A stretch of DNA of 64,000 bases from Clostridia bacterium (GTDB lineage Bacteria; Bacillota; Clostridia; Saccharofermentanales; Saccharofermentanaceae): NCBI GenBank assembly GCA_016281535.1, contig JAEEIT010000086.1:17393-81392 (forward strand), read 5' to 3'. This document shows positions 29,799 through 39,783 of this stretch, piece by piece. Numbering within the stretch: position 1 is the first letter of the stretch; the number at the start of each line of letters is the position of its first letter. The translations under genes were made by a program, and so were the position numbers. A model generated the notes under the pieces. It did no database searches and was not told the DNA's origin. It worked only from the letters and a program-made list of their open reading frames with translations.

Positions 29799-32621
29799 AT
29801 GAACATTATTACCAAGATTTTTGGTACACACAGCGATCACGAGATTAAACACATTATGCCGATCGTGGAGGCAATTGAGAGCAGATCCGATAAATATTCG
29901 AACATGTCGGAATCGGAACTTCGCGGAATGACCGACGTGCTGAAGAAGCGTTTAGCTGACGGTGAAACACTGGATGATATTCTTCCGGATGCGTTTGCAA
30001 CGATCCGTGAGGCGGCTTACCGTGTAATCGGACTTCGTCCTTACCGGGTGCAGTTGATCGGTGGTATTATCCTGCATCAGGGCAGAATCGCCGAAATGAA
30101 AACCGGTGAAGGTAAAACACTTGTTGCTACACTTCCTGTTTATCTGAATGCGTTGACCGGACGTGGCGTTCATGTCGTAACCGTTAACGATTATCTGGCT
30201 CGCCGAGACAGTGAATGGATGGGTAAGGTTTATCGCTATCTGGGTCTTTCGGTCGGCTTGATCGTTCATGATATGGACAATAATGACCGTCGCAAGGCTT
30301 ACGCTTCTGATATTACATATGGAACGAACAATGAATTCGGATTCGATTATCTTCGTGATAACATGGTCGACCGGAAAGAGAAGATGGTACAGAGGGATCT
30401 GGTTTATGCCATCGTCGACGAGGTCGATAGTATCCTGATCGATGAAGCAAGAACACCGCTCATCATTTCCGGTATGGGCGGAGAATCTTCCGATATGTAC
30501 GTCAAGGCTGACCGGTTCGTTAAGACTCTGAAGAAGTTCCTGGTTGTCGAGACGGACGAGAAGGTGGATATTGACGATGTTTCCGGTGATAGTGATTATG
30601 TCGTCGATGAGAAAGCGAAAACTGCGGTGCTTACAGCGAACGGCGTAAGCAAGGCAGAGAAGCATTTCGGTGTGGAGAACCTTTCTGACCCGGAGAACTT
30701 CGATCTTCAGCACTACATCAATAACGCTCTGAAGGCCAATGGTACGATGGCACGCGACCAGCAGTATGTCGTGACCAACGGCGAGGTCATTATTGTTGAT
30801 GACTTTACCGGACGTCTCATGTACGGTCGTCGGTTTAGCGATGGCCTCCATCAGGCGATTGAAGCGAAGGAAGGTGTAAAAGTTGAAAGAGAGTCCAAGA
30901 CTCTCGCGACTATCACATTCCAGAATTACTTCAGAATGTACGAGAAACTTGCCGGTATGACTGGTACCGCTTATACTGAAGAATCGGAATTCCGGCAGAT
31001 CTATAGCCTTGACGTTATCCAGATTCCGACCAATAAGCCGATTGCCCGTATCGATGAGCATGATGCGGTTTATAAGAATCAGAGCGGAAAGTATGCGGCC
31101 GTCCTTCGTCAGGTGAAAGAAGCACATGACAAGGGTCAGCCGGTACTCGTCGGTACTGTCGAAGTCAGCAAGTCCGAATTCCTTTCTAAGATCTTCACCC
31201 GTGCCGGCATCAAGCATGACGTGCTGAATGCGAAGAATCACTTAAGAGAGGCTGAAATCGTTGCCCAGGCAGGACGTCTTGGAGCTGTAACGATTGCTAC
31301 GAACATGGCTGGCCGTGGTACGGATATTCTGCTCGGCGGTAACCCTGAGTTCATGTCGAAGCAGGAGATGCGTAAGCTTGGTTACACAGAAGAGTTGATC
31401 GATGCATCTACTGCTTACAATGAAACGGATGATGAGCTGATCCTCGAAGCCCGTCAACGTTTCACCACTTTGGAGAATGAATTCAAAGAGAAGATCAAGG
31501 ACGAGACCCAGAAGGTCATTGAGGCAGGCGGTCTGTTTATCATTGGTACAGAACGTCATGAATCACGTCGTATTGATAATCAGCTCCGTGGTCGTGCCGG
31601 CCGTCAGGGAGACCCGGGACGCACGAAGTTCTTCCTGGCTCTCGATGACGATCTGATGCGTCTGTTTGGTGGTGAGCGTGCCAATGCGGCATTTGAGACA
31701 CTGGGCGTAGATGAGACGGTTGAGATCCAGTCGGGTATCCTGTCTAAGCAGATCGAAAGTGCCCAGAAGAAGGTTGAGGGTATGAACTTCAGCGCAAGAC
31801 GTCATGTCCTTGAATACGACGACGTAATGAATGTTCAGCGTAACCTGATTTATGAACAGCGTAGAAAAGTTCTTGATGGTGTGGATATCCATGACACCAT
31901 CAAGAAGATGCTTACAGCGGTTGCCGAGCGTACAGTGGATAGAGTTGCGCTTGACGGCAGAATCGATACGGAAGAGTGCAAGAGCCTGAAGGCCAGCGTT
32001 GCTGATGTTTTCGGTGACGTTCCGGTACTTGAGGACCTTTCCAAGGTCATTTCCGATAAGTCGAGTGCGGATGCTGATGAAATCTCTGAAAAGCTCGTAG
32101 AGCAGGGACTTGAGAAGCTTGAGAAGCGTGATGAAGAACTGACTCCGGAAGTGTTCCGTGAAGCAGAGCGTCAGATCCTTCTGTTTAATGTAGATCAGAA
32201 GTGGATGGATCATATTGATGCGATGGACCAGCTTCGTAACGCTATCGGTATGAGAAGCGTAGGTCAGAAGGATCCGGTTGTCGAGTATCGTATGGAAGGT
32301 TCCGAGATGTTCGATGAGATGAATCTTCTTATCCAGAATGATACGGTCCGTCTGATCATGAAGGCCAATATTGAAGCAGGACAGCGTATCGAGAGAAAAT
32401 CTGCTGTACGTAAGCTTCAGGAGGGTCACGGAAATGCTCAGCTTGATTCGGTTGCGAAGCGTGCCCAGTCCGGTGCAGATGCGAAAGCCAACCAGCAGGC
32501 AGGTATGACCAATCGTGAGCCGGCGAAGCGTGATTCTAAAAAGGTAGGACGCAATGATCCCTGTCCGTGCGGTAGTGGCAAGAAGTATAAGAACTGCTGT
32601 GGAAAGGATAATAATGACTAA
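29799..32621 (+). CDS. secA: Preprotein translocase ATPase SecA
   Basis: 'AEMKTGEGKTLVATLPVYLNALTGRGVHVVTVNDYLARRDSEWMG', 'GRAGRQGDPG', C-terminal SEC-C zinc motif. Confidence 0.98.
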   Translation: MNIITKIFGTHSDHEIKHIMPIVEAIESRSDKYSNMSESELRGMTDVLKKRLADGETLDDILPDAFATIREAAYRVIGLRPYRVQLIGGIILHQGRIAEMKTGEGKTLVATLPVYLNALTGRGVHVVTVNDYLARRDSEWMGKVYRYLGLSVGLIVHDMDNNDRRKAYASDITYGTNNEFGFDYLRDNMVDRKEKMVQRDLVYAIVDEVDSILIDEARTPLIISGMGGESSDMYVKADRFVKTLKKFLVVETDEKVDIDDVSGDSDYVVDEKAKTAVLTANGVSKAEKHFGVENLSDPENFDLQHYINNALKANGTMARDQQYVVTNGEVIIVDDFTGRLMYGRRFSDGLHQAIEAKEGVKVERESKTLATITFQNYFRMYEKLAGMTGTAYTEESEFRQIYSLDVIQIPTNKPIARIDEHDAVYKNQSGKYAAVLRQVKEAHDKGQPVLVGTVEVSKSEFLSKIFTRAGIKHDVLNAKNHLREAEIVAQAGRLGAVTIATNMAGRGTDILLGGNPEFMSKQEMRKLGYTEELIDASTAYNETDDELILEARQRFTTLENEFKEKIKDETQKVIEAGGLFIIGTERHESRRIDNQLRGRAGRQGDPGRTKFFLALDDDLMRLFGGERANAAFETLGVDETVEIQSGILSKQIESAQKKVEGMNFSARRHVLEYDDVMNVQRNLIYEQRRKVLDGVDIHDTIKKMLTAVAERTVDRVALDGRIDTEECKSLKASVADVFGDVPVLEDLSKVISDKSSADADEISEKLVEQGLEKLEKRDEELTPEVFREAERQILLFNVDQKWMDHIDAMDQLRNAIGMRSVGQKDPVVEYRMEGSEMFDEMNLLIQNDTVRLIMKANIEAGQRIERKSAVRKLQEGHGNAQLDSVAKRAQSGADAKANQQAGMTNREPAKRDSKKVGRNDPCPCGSGKKYKNCCGKDNND

Positions 32622-33441
32622 ATCTGATTACTTCACGAATGTAGTTGAGGCATCGGATTATATCCGTTCGAATATTTCGGAAATCCCCGATGTGTGTCTG
32701 GTTCTGGGCTCCGGGCTCGGACCGTTAACAGATCGCGTGGAGACGATATCTGAGATTCCATATGAGAAGATTCCGCATTTCCCGAAGACGACTGTCGCGG
32801 GGCATGACGGAAAGCTTCTTATTGCCAGGCTTTCCGGTCGGCTTACATTTATCATGAAGGGGCGTTTCCACTTCTATGAGGGATATTCGACGCAGGAAGC
32901 GACATTTTATGTCCGCGTGATGGCCTACCTTGGTGTGAAGACTCTGGTTATGACCAATGCAGCAGGCGGAATCAATCAGAATATGAAGCCCAGTGAGCTT
33001 ATGGTGATTACGGATCATATCGGTCTATTCTGTGATTCTCCGCTTCGGGGTGAGAATCTGGATGAATTTGGACCTCGTTTCCCGGATCAGACGAAAGTGT
33101 ATGATAAGGATCTGATCGATAAGCTTAAGGAAGCTGCTTCTGAACTCTCGATCCCGCTTCATCAGGGTGTATATGCTTACACGAGAGGTCCGCAATATGA
33201 AACGCCTGCTGAGATCCGTGCACTTACGGCATTAGGTGCCGATGCAGTCGGTATGTCTACCGTTGCGGAGGCTATTGCTTCTAGTCACAGCGGCATGAAG
33301 ACCCTGGCAGTTTCGTGTATTACGAACTATGCAGCGGGAATCACGGGCCAGCCGCTTTCTCATGCGGAGGTCATGGAGAATGCCAATGCGTCATCGAAGA
33401 ACAGTATCGCACTAATGGAGAGATTCTTCTCCAAGATTTAA
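32614..33441 (+). CDS. Purine-nucleoside phosphorylase, trimeric (6-oxopurine) type
   Basis: 'LVLGSGLGPLTDRV', 'GRFHFYEGYS', 'RGPQYETPAEIRALTALGADAVGMSTVAEAI', 'SCITNYAAG'. Confidence 0.93.
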   Translation: MTKSDYFTNVVEASDYIRSNISEIPDVCLVLGSGLGPLTDRVETISEIPYEKIPHFPKTTVAGHDGKLLIARLSGRLTFIMKGRFHFYEGYSTQEATFYVRVMAYLGVKTLVMTNAAGGINQNMKPSELMVITDHIGLFCDSPLRGENLDEFGPRFPDQTKVYDKDLIDKLKEAASELSIPLHQGVYAYTRGPQYETPAEIRALTALGADAVGMSTVAEAIASSHSGMKTLAVSCITNYAAGITGQPLSHAEVMENANASSKNSIALMERFFSKI

Positions 33442-33450
33442 GGAGGCCTC

Positions 33451-34716
33451 ATGTCTGATTTACCACGTTATGAGATTAAGGATATTGCGTTAGCGCCGGA
33501 AGGACATCACAAAATCGATTGGGCATATAGAAATATGCCCGTTTTACGTATTATAGAGCAGGAACTGAAAGAGACTCGTCCTTTCGAAGGGTTAAAGATC
33601 TCTGTCAGCGTACATGTAGAGGCGAAGACCGCCAATCTTGCACTTGTGCTCCGCGAAGGTGGTGCGGATGTGGCGCTGACGGGCTGTAATCCTCTGTCTA
33701 CGCAGGACGATGTGGCCGCGGCGCTTGTGGAGCGTGGCATGAAGGTCTACTGCATACATGGTGCCGACCCGGAGATGTATAAGAGGCATCTGGAAATGAC
33801 ACTTGCTTTCGGTCCGGATATTGTGATCGATGATGGCGGGGATCTGGCTATGCTCCTTCATTCTACACATAAGCATCTTGTTACCGGCATGCTGGGGGCC
33901 TGCGAGGAGACCACGACAGGTGTCCACAGACTTAAGATCCTTGAGAATGAAGGGAAACTTGCTTATCCGGTTATCGCTGTAAACGATGCCCGATGCAAGC
34001 ATCTGTTTGATAATCGTTTCGGAACGGGACAATCCGTTTGGACGGCCATCATGGCGACGACGAATCTGATCGTTGCAGGTAAGTATGTAGTAGTTGCCGG
34101 ATTCGGCATGTGTGGCAAAGGCGTGGCGCTTCGTGCAAAGGGAATGGGAGCCCGTGTTATCGTAACGGAGATCGATCCTGTCAAGGCATGTGAAGCGATC
34201 ATGGAAGGCTACGATGTAATGACGATGGACGAGGCAGCTCCGCTTGGAGATGTATTCGTCACCGTTACCGGATGTAAGGATGTCATTACCAGACAGCATT
34301 TCGAGAAGATGAAGGATGGCGCGATTTGCTGTAATGCCGGTCATTTCGACGTGGAGATCAATCTTGTGCAATTGGCGGCGATGGCAAAAGAGCGCAAGGA
34401 ACTTCGAAAGAATATCGAAGGCTTTGTGATGGAGGACGGCAGGACGATCTGCATACTCGCAGAGGGAAGACTTGTAAATCTGGCAAGTGGAGATGGTCAC
34501 CCTGTTGAGATCATGGATATGAGCTTCGCTCTTCAGGCCCAGAGTGCCAGATATATTGCCGAACATGGTAAAGAACTGGATAAGCATGTGTATGACACAC
34601 CTACCGTGATCGATGACCGGGTCGGTGAGTTTCTGCTTCAGTCGAAAGGATATTCGATCGATACATTGACGCCTGAACAGGATCGGTATATCCATTCTTG
34701 GGATCTGGAGGAGTGA
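33451..34716 (+). CDS. ahcY: Adenosylhomocysteinase family protein
   Basis: 'DDGGDLAMLLH', 'EETTTGVHRL', 'GKYVVVAGFGMCGKGVALRAKGMGARVIVTEIDP', 'GHFDVEI'. Confidence 0.93.
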   Translation: MSDLPRYEIKDIALAPEGHHKIDWAYRNMPVLRIIEQELKETRPFEGLKISVSVHVEAKTANLALVLREGGADVALTGCNPLSTQDDVAAALVERGMKVYCIHGADPEMYKRHLEMTLAFGPDIVIDDGGDLAMLLHSTHKHLVTGMLGACEETTTGVHRLKILENEGKLAYPVIAVNDARCKHLFDNRFGTGQSVWTAIMATTNLIVAGKYVVVAGFGMCGKGVALRAKGMGARVIVTEIDPVKACEAIMEGYDVMTMDEAAPLGDVFVTVTGCKDVITRQHFEKMKDGAICCNAGHFDVEINLVQLAAMAKERKELRKNIEGFVMEDGRTICILAEGRLVNLASGDGHPVEIMDMSFALQAQSARYIAEHGKELDKHVYDTPTVIDDRVGEFLLQSKGYSIDTLTPEQDRYIHSWDLEE

Positions 34717-34717
34717 T

Positions 34718-36040
34718 ATGAGTAAGTCGGTTCTTTTCTCGGACATTACGATCGTTACGCCTCATGATGATGCACCGGTTTCTGTGTGCGAACATGCTTA
34801 TTGTGCGGTGGCGGGAAATGCGATCGTCTACGTGGGTGACTCTAAAGAGGAGGCGGAAGCCGCGCTGTCCGGCATGGGTGATGTTAGCTATGAAACATAT
34901 GATGGTACGAATAAGATATTGTGCCCGACGTTTGCCAATGCGCATGCCCATACGCCGATGACGATCTTCCGTAATATCGCAGATGATAAATCTCTGCAGG
35001 ACTGGTTATTCGGTGAGATCCTTCCAAGAGAAGATAAGATGGTACCGGATGATTTCTATTATGGGAATCTTCTTACTCTGGCGGAAATGATCAGCAGCGG
35101 TACCGGTTGCTGTGCGAATATGTACACTGGTTCGGTCCAGATAGCGAAAGGCTGTGTGGAAGCGGGATTCCGGATCCAGCAGTCTGTCGATGGGAAACGC
35201 TGCCAGGACGGGAATTGGTCGGTCGATCGAGAGAATGTTCAGGAGCTGCTCTCTTATATTGCCGATATTCAATCCGATTTAGTAAAACCAAGTCTGATCG
35301 TGCATTCGATTTATCTGTATCCTGAGTATTTCTACTCTCGTATTGCAGATCTGGCAAGAGAGTATTCTCTTCCGATAACTGTCCATATCTCGGAAACGAT
35401 CCGGGAAAACGAAGACTGCGTCAGACAGTATGGTTGTTCTCCGGTAAAGAAGCTGGATTCCTTTGGATTCCTTACGGATACTACCGTTGCTGCACACTGT
35501 GTGCACCTAAGTGATGAAGACCGTTCGATCCTGGCCGACAGAAAAGTATGGGTAGCCCATAATCCCGGCAGCAATATGAAACTTGCTTCCGGTGTGGCGG
35601 ATATGGCTGCGATGCAGAAAGCCGGTGTCCGTCTATGTCTGGGAACGGATGGCGCGGCAAGCAATAACAATCAGGATATGTACTGGGAGATGCGTCTTGC
35701 ATCGTTCCTGGCGAAGGGAACCACTTATGATCCGACAGTACTTCCTGCGGAAGAAGTGTTTAAAATGGCGACCCGGAACGGATATCTTGCGTGTGGTTTT
35801 GACGATTGTGGTATTATAGAAAAAGGCATGCGTGCAGATATTCAGATCATTGATTATGATTGCCCGCAGATGTGGCCGCTTGGGAACCCGCTCTCGGCGC
35901 TTGTTTATTCGTGTGGCCCGAGATGTGTCGAGTCCGTTATGATCGATGGCCGTTTCGTCTTAAGGAATCGTGAGCTTCTGACGATCGATATGGAAAAGGT
36001 GAAAGCGGAGACTAAAGCGATTATGCAACGACTGCAATAA
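34718..36040 (+). CDS. mtaD: Amidohydrolase, MTA/SAH deaminase type
   Basis: 'CPTFANAHAHTPMTIFRNIADDKSLQDWLFGEILPREDKM', 'AHCVHLSDEDRSILADRKVWVAHNPGSNMKLASGVADM', 'LGTDGAASNNNQDM'. Confidence 0.87.
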   Translation: MSKSVLFSDITIVTPHDDAPVSVCEHAYCAVAGNAIVYVGDSKEEAEAALSGMGDVSYETYDGTNKILCPTFANAHAHTPMTIFRNIADDKSLQDWLFGEILPREDKMVPDDFYYGNLLTLAEMISSGTGCCANMYTGSVQIAKGCVEAGFRIQQSVDGKRCQDGNWSVDRENVQELLSYIADIQSDLVKPSLIVHSIYLYPEYFYSRIADLAREYSLPITVHISETIRENEDCVRQYGCSPVKKLDSFGFLTDTTVAAHCVHLSDEDRSILADRKVWVAHNPGSNMKLASGVADMAAMQKAGVRLCLGTDGAASNNNQDMYWEMRLASFLAKGTTYDPTVLPAEEVFKMATRNGYLACGFDDCGIIEKGMRADIQIIDYDCPQMWPLGNPLSALVYSCGPRCVESVMIDGRFVLRNRELLTIDMEKVKAETKAIMQRLQ

Positions 36041-36075
36041 TACGATAGTTAAGCGGCATGTCCGCTTGTCTATAT

Positions 36076-36152
36076 GTCCACGTAGCTCAGCAGGATAGAG
36101 CGACCGCCTCCTAAGCGGTAGGCCGGAGGTTCGAATCCCCTCGTGGACGCCA
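36076..36152 (+). tRNA. tRNA-Arg(CCT)
   Basis: gtccacg...cgtggac acceptor, accgc-ctCCTaa-gcggt anticodon arm, ggttcgaatcc T arm, encoded CCA. Confidence 0.95.
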
Positions 36153-36153
36153 G

Positions 36154-36200
36154 GAAAGACTTCTAAAGCCGTATTAGGCTTTATGAAGTCTTTCTTTTTA
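36154..36200 (+). terminator. Intrinsic terminator after tRNA-Arg
   Basis: gaaagacttctaaagcc-gtatta-ggctttatgaagtctttc followed by tttttattt. Confidence 0.85.
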
Positions 36201-36249
36201 TTTGTGAATTGATATAATGGCTGTAAGCACAGTTCGAGGAGGTTTCGAT

Positions 36250-36795
36250 ATGAGAACACTTATCGTTGTTGATATGCAGAAGGATTTTATCGATGGAGCT
36301 TTAGGCTCGAAGGAAGCAGCTAAAATCGTTTCGAATGTGGTCAGGAAAATAAAGAAATACGTTAAAAACGGCGATAAAGTGATTTTTACGCAGGATACGC
36401 ATAAGAAGAATTATATGAGTACACGGGAAGGGAAGTATCTTCCGGTTCCTCACTGTATTAAGGATACAGACGGCTGGACGATTCCGGAGAAGATAAGGAA
36501 AGCGGCGCCTGAAGATGCGCTTGTCATCGAGAAACCTTCTTTCGGTTATACCGGATGGAAGAAGCTTCTGAAAGAAGATACGGACCCTATCGAACTGATC
36601 GGGCTTTGCACGGATATTTGCGTCGTTTCGAATGCGCTTACGATCAAGAATCTCTTTCCGGAAAGAGATATCTTAGTGGATGCGTCTTGCTGTGCCGGTG
36701 TCTCGCCTGCCTCCCATGATGGTGCACTGCTTACTATGAAATGCTGTCAGGTCGATATTCTGAATGAGGGAAAAGAACCGTGGAGGGAATCGTAA
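36250..36795 (+). CDS. Isochorismatase-fold hydrolase, probable nicotinamidase
   Basis: 'MRTLIVVDMQKDFIDGALGSKEA', 'IGLCTDICVVSNALTIK'; directly followed by pncB. Confidence 0.87.
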   Translation: MRTLIVVDMQKDFIDGALGSKEAAKIVSNVVRKIKKYVKNGDKVIFTQDTHKKNYMSTREGKYLPVPHCIKDTDGWTIPEKIRKAAPEDALVIEKPSFGYTGWKKLLKEDTDPIELIGLCTDICVVSNALTIKNLFPERDILVDASCCAGVSPASHDGALLTMKCCQVDILNEGKEPWRES

Positions 36796-36796
36796 T

Positions 36797-38002
36797 ATGA
36801 AACTTCAGCCGATCATCACAAGTCTCTTAGAGACGGATATGTATAAGTTTTCGATGGGGCAGGCGATCTATCACCAGTTCCCATCCTATAAGACGACCTG
36901 GACGTTCCGATGCAGGAATAAGGATGTGACTTTTACTTCGGAGATGATCCAGGAGATCAAGGAGCAGATCCAGGCGTACTGCCAGCTTCGCTTCAATGAA
37001 GAGGAACTTCAGTACCTGGATGATATTAAGTGGATCAAAGGCTCTTATGTGGATTTCCTGAGACTGTGGAAGCCAAGATATGAGGATTTCGATATTTCTA
37101 CGGATGCGGATTGCGGGCTTTCGATCGAGACAAGAGGCACCTGGCTAAATACATCTATGTACGAGATCCCGACGCTGGCCATCGTGAATGAGGTCTATTT
37201 CCGCATGGCGTATGACTATGATGAGCTGATACGAAGCTTTGAGGAACGCTTGCATGAGAAGATCGAATGGCTCAGGAGCGGGAAGTACTGCCTGTCTTCG
37301 TTCAGTGAATTCGGCATGAGAAGACGTCTTTCCGCTCAGGCGCAGGAGATGGCGGTAAAAGCTCTGGCCGACGCCGATCTGGGTTCGAGTATCTTTGTGG
37401 GAACCTCGAACGTTTATCTTGCCAAGCAATATAATCTGACGCCTGTCGGTACGATGGCGCATGAATGGATCATGTGTGTCGGACAAGGCGATCACAAGCA
37501 TAATCCGGCATATTCCAACTGGTACGCGCTGCGTGCCTGGGTAGAAGAGTATGGTGTTCTAAATGGTACGGCCTTAACAGATGCGATTACGACTGATTGT
37601 TTCCTTCGGGACTTCCAGCTGACGAATTCTACGCTGTTTTCCGGTGTGCGCCACGATTCGGGCGACCCGATCGAATGGGGTGAGAAGATGATCTCACATT
37701 ATAAGTCTCTCGGGATCGATGCGACACAGAAGACACTTCTGTTCTCGGACAGCCTGAATTTCGAGAAAGCGGACGCTATCTTCCGTCATTTCAAGGGAAG
37801 AGCCAAGATCGCCTTCGGTATCGGTACCTATATAGCTAATGATACGTGTGTGCCGGCGCTGAATATTGTCATGAAGACAACTCTGTGCAACGGACAGGAT
37901 GTTGCGAAGATCTCGGATGTGGATGGTAAGGGAATGTGCAAGAATCCGGACTATGTCCGTTATCTGCAGAGATGTATCGATTGGCGTATGCAGCACGAAT
38001 AA
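36797..38002 (+). CDS. pncB: Nicotinate phosphoribosyltransferase
   Basis: 'LLETDMYKFSMGQAIYHQFP', 'GTSNVYLAKQYNLTPVGTMAHEW', 'SGVRHDSGDPIEWGEKMI'. Confidence 0.94.
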   Translation: MKLQPIITSLLETDMYKFSMGQAIYHQFPSYKTTWTFRCRNKDVTFTSEMIQEIKEQIQAYCQLRFNEEELQYLDDIKWIKGSYVDFLRLWKPRYEDFDISTDADCGLSIETRGTWLNTSMYEIPTLAIVNEVYFRMAYDYDELIRSFEERLHEKIEWLRSGKYCLSSFSEFGMRRRLSAQAQEMAVKALADADLGSSIFVGTSNVYLAKQYNLTPVGTMAHEWIMCVGQGDHKHNPAYSNWYALRAWVEEYGVLNGTALTDAITTDCFLRDFQLTNSTLFSGVRHDSGDPIEWGEKMISHYKSLGIDATQKTLLFSDSLNFEKADAIFRHFKGRAKIAFGIGTYIANDTCVPALNIVMKTTLCNGQDVAKISDVDGKGMCKNPDYVRYLQRCIDWRMQHE

Positions 38003-38091
38003 ATCGCTTCTAAAGCAAATACATTCAGGCATACCGCCGGTTTTTTCCTTGAGGAGAATCGCGTTTTTTCAAGATAACCTCTGGTTTTCAC

Positions 38092-38120
38092 TTGACATAT
38101 TCTTGATAAATCGGTATATT
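38092..38120 (+). promoter_or_regulatory. Sigma-A type promoter for tRNA-Thr
   Basis: TTGACA-N17-TATATT, 23 bp upstream of the tRNA. Confidence 0.75.
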
Positions 38121-38142
38121 TTATGTGCTTTGGAAAAGCGAT

Positions 38143-38217
38143 GCCAATGTGGCTCAGGGGTAGAGCAATTCACTCGTAATGAATAGGTCGTGGGTTCGAT
38201 TCCCACCATTGGCTCCA
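38143..38217 (+). tRNA. tRNA-Thr(CGT)
   Basis: gccaatg...cattggc acceptor, attca-ctCGTaa-tgaat anticodon arm, gggttcgattccc T arm, encoded CCA. Confidence 0.95.
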
Positions 38218-38220
38218 AGT

Positions 38221-38258
38221 AAGCAGGGTTGTTTCTGAAAGAAAAGCCCTGCTTTTTT
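38221..38258 (+). terminator. Intrinsic terminator after tRNA-Thr
   Basis: aagcaggg...ccctgctttttt. Confidence 0.8.
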
Positions 38259-38354
38259 CCTGTCTTGAAGATTTTCGAACATTCTTTATGGTGTTTCTTT
38301 CATTTAATGTATAATAAAATCAGAGTTTCAGAAGAGAGGTCAGTTCGAATATTT

Positions 38355-39782
38355 ATGGATCGGTCCGTAACGGCAATGGAATTAAACAAAAGAAGCGTTT
38401 TCTCGGCCCGATTGCGCAGGTTGTTGTGCATATTGCTGGCCGTTTTCTGTCTTCCGGTATTCGGGTGTAAGAAAGTATCGAACAGTTTTCCGCAGCTTCC
38501 CACCACCTCTTCATCAGAAACTCCGGAGACATCCGAGACCTCGACAGTTATTGTTGAGGCGTCATCCGAGATCACGATTGCCAGTTCGCTTTCCTACGAG
38601 ACATGTCAGTATCTGGCCAAGCTTTATTTCGCGAAGCAGCAGGGTATGCTGGCCGAGGGAGTAAACGGTGAGACGGTGGATCTCGAGTATCTTGATACGA
38701 TCGATCTTCCGTTCGTTCTGCATACGTACGGGACTTCTGAGAACGGGTGCGATACGGATACTTTAAGACAATGGAAGAACAGCGGTGACATGCCGGATAT
38801 ATTCCTTACCAATACTTTTGATCAGGCCGTATCGGAAGGCTATGCTATGCCTATCTCGGATTATATCGCCGATAACCGTCTTCTTTCAGCGGATCGTGTC
38901 TACACAGAACAGATATACCAGTTCTTCTGTCGAGGACAGCAGTATGGAATTCCTTATCAGACATCTGCGGCTGTGCTGTTTTGCGATATGGAGGTACTAA
39001 GACAGGCAGAAGTCTACACGGTTCCATTCCAGCTGAATACGGTGATGTTCCATGATCTTCTTGAGAAGCTTTCCGGACTTAATGCGGAGGAAATGACTGT
39101 ATTACCGTTCTATCAGGTGTCGTCCCTGCTACCGTATCTTCCGAGTTCTCTTTATCGGAGCCGATATCTTTCGGCATCTTCTGAAGACGATCGGAAAGAG
39201 ACGGCTTACCGAGAATCCTTCGATTATGCAGATCAATTGATCCGGTCCGGCTTTTCGTATGAGAGTATGACTGAAGAAATGAAGGAGAACTTTTTTACCG
39301 GTCTTTCGCCACTGCTTTCCAGAAAAGTCGGTGTCTGGGCGGGGACAACTGATGAGATTCCCGTGTATGACAACTATATGCCGAATACTCTTAATGTAAT
39401 GGCGCTTCCGGCTTCTACTGACGAGTCAAATTGTGTTCCTGTTCTGGTATGCTATCCGTTGTGCGTTTCTTCTTCCTGTAAGAATCCGGATCTGGCTTGT
39501 GAGCTTGCTGCTTTTATCGCGCTGGATGAGGATGCACAGCTCCTGATCACAAGGGTTACGAAGCGCGAAGGGTATTTGCCGTGTATTTCTTCTCCGATCG
39601 TGTGGAAGAATTATGCGGCAGTTCAGAAATACGGGACGTATATGATGCAGTTTCAGGAACTGATGGATCAGGCAATCTACATCCCGGCTGTTTCGGAGAG
39701 TGAAAGATTCGGTAAGGATCAGGAGTATATTTCGGATGAGTATTCCCGTCTCTATCCGATTACAGAAGAGGAAGAGGTATAG
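38355..39782 (+). CDS. Extracellular solute-binding lipoprotein
   Basis: Lipobox 'LLAVFCLPVFGC'; 'LRQWKNSGDMPDIFLTNTFDQAVSEGYAMPISDYI' typical of family 1 SBPs. Confidence 0.75.
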   Translation: MDRSVTAMELNKRSVFSARLRRLLCILLAVFCLPVFGCKKVSNSFPQLPTTSSSETPETSETSTVIVEASSEITIASSLSYETCQYLAKLYFAKQQGMLAEGVNGETVDLEYLDTIDLPFVLHTYGTSENGCDTDTLRQWKNSGDMPDIFLTNTFDQAVSEGYAMPISDYIADNRLLSADRVYTEQIYQFFCRGQQYGIPYQTSAAVLFCDMEVLRQAEVYTVPFQLNTVMFHDLLEKLSGLNAEEMTVLPFYQVSSLLPYLPSSLYRSRYLSASSEDDRKETAYRESFDYADQLIRSGFSYESMTEEMKENFFTGLSPLLSRKVGVWAGTTDEIPVYDNYMPNTLNVMALPASTDESNCVPVLVCYPLCVSSSCKNPDLACELAAFIALDEDAQLLITRVTKREGYLPCISSPIVWKNYAAVQKYGTYMMQFQELMDQAIYIPAVSESERFGKDQEYISDEYSRLYPITEEEEV

Positions 39783-39783
39783 A

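Noticed and set aside
29952-31241. 429-aa antisense ORF over secA (also 31563..32429, 33592..34746, 10338..11450 and 53611..54702)
   Set aside because: Antisense shadows of well supported conserved genes; compositions rich in R/H/I/L with no recognisable domain and no SD context; caused by codon bias of the sense strand
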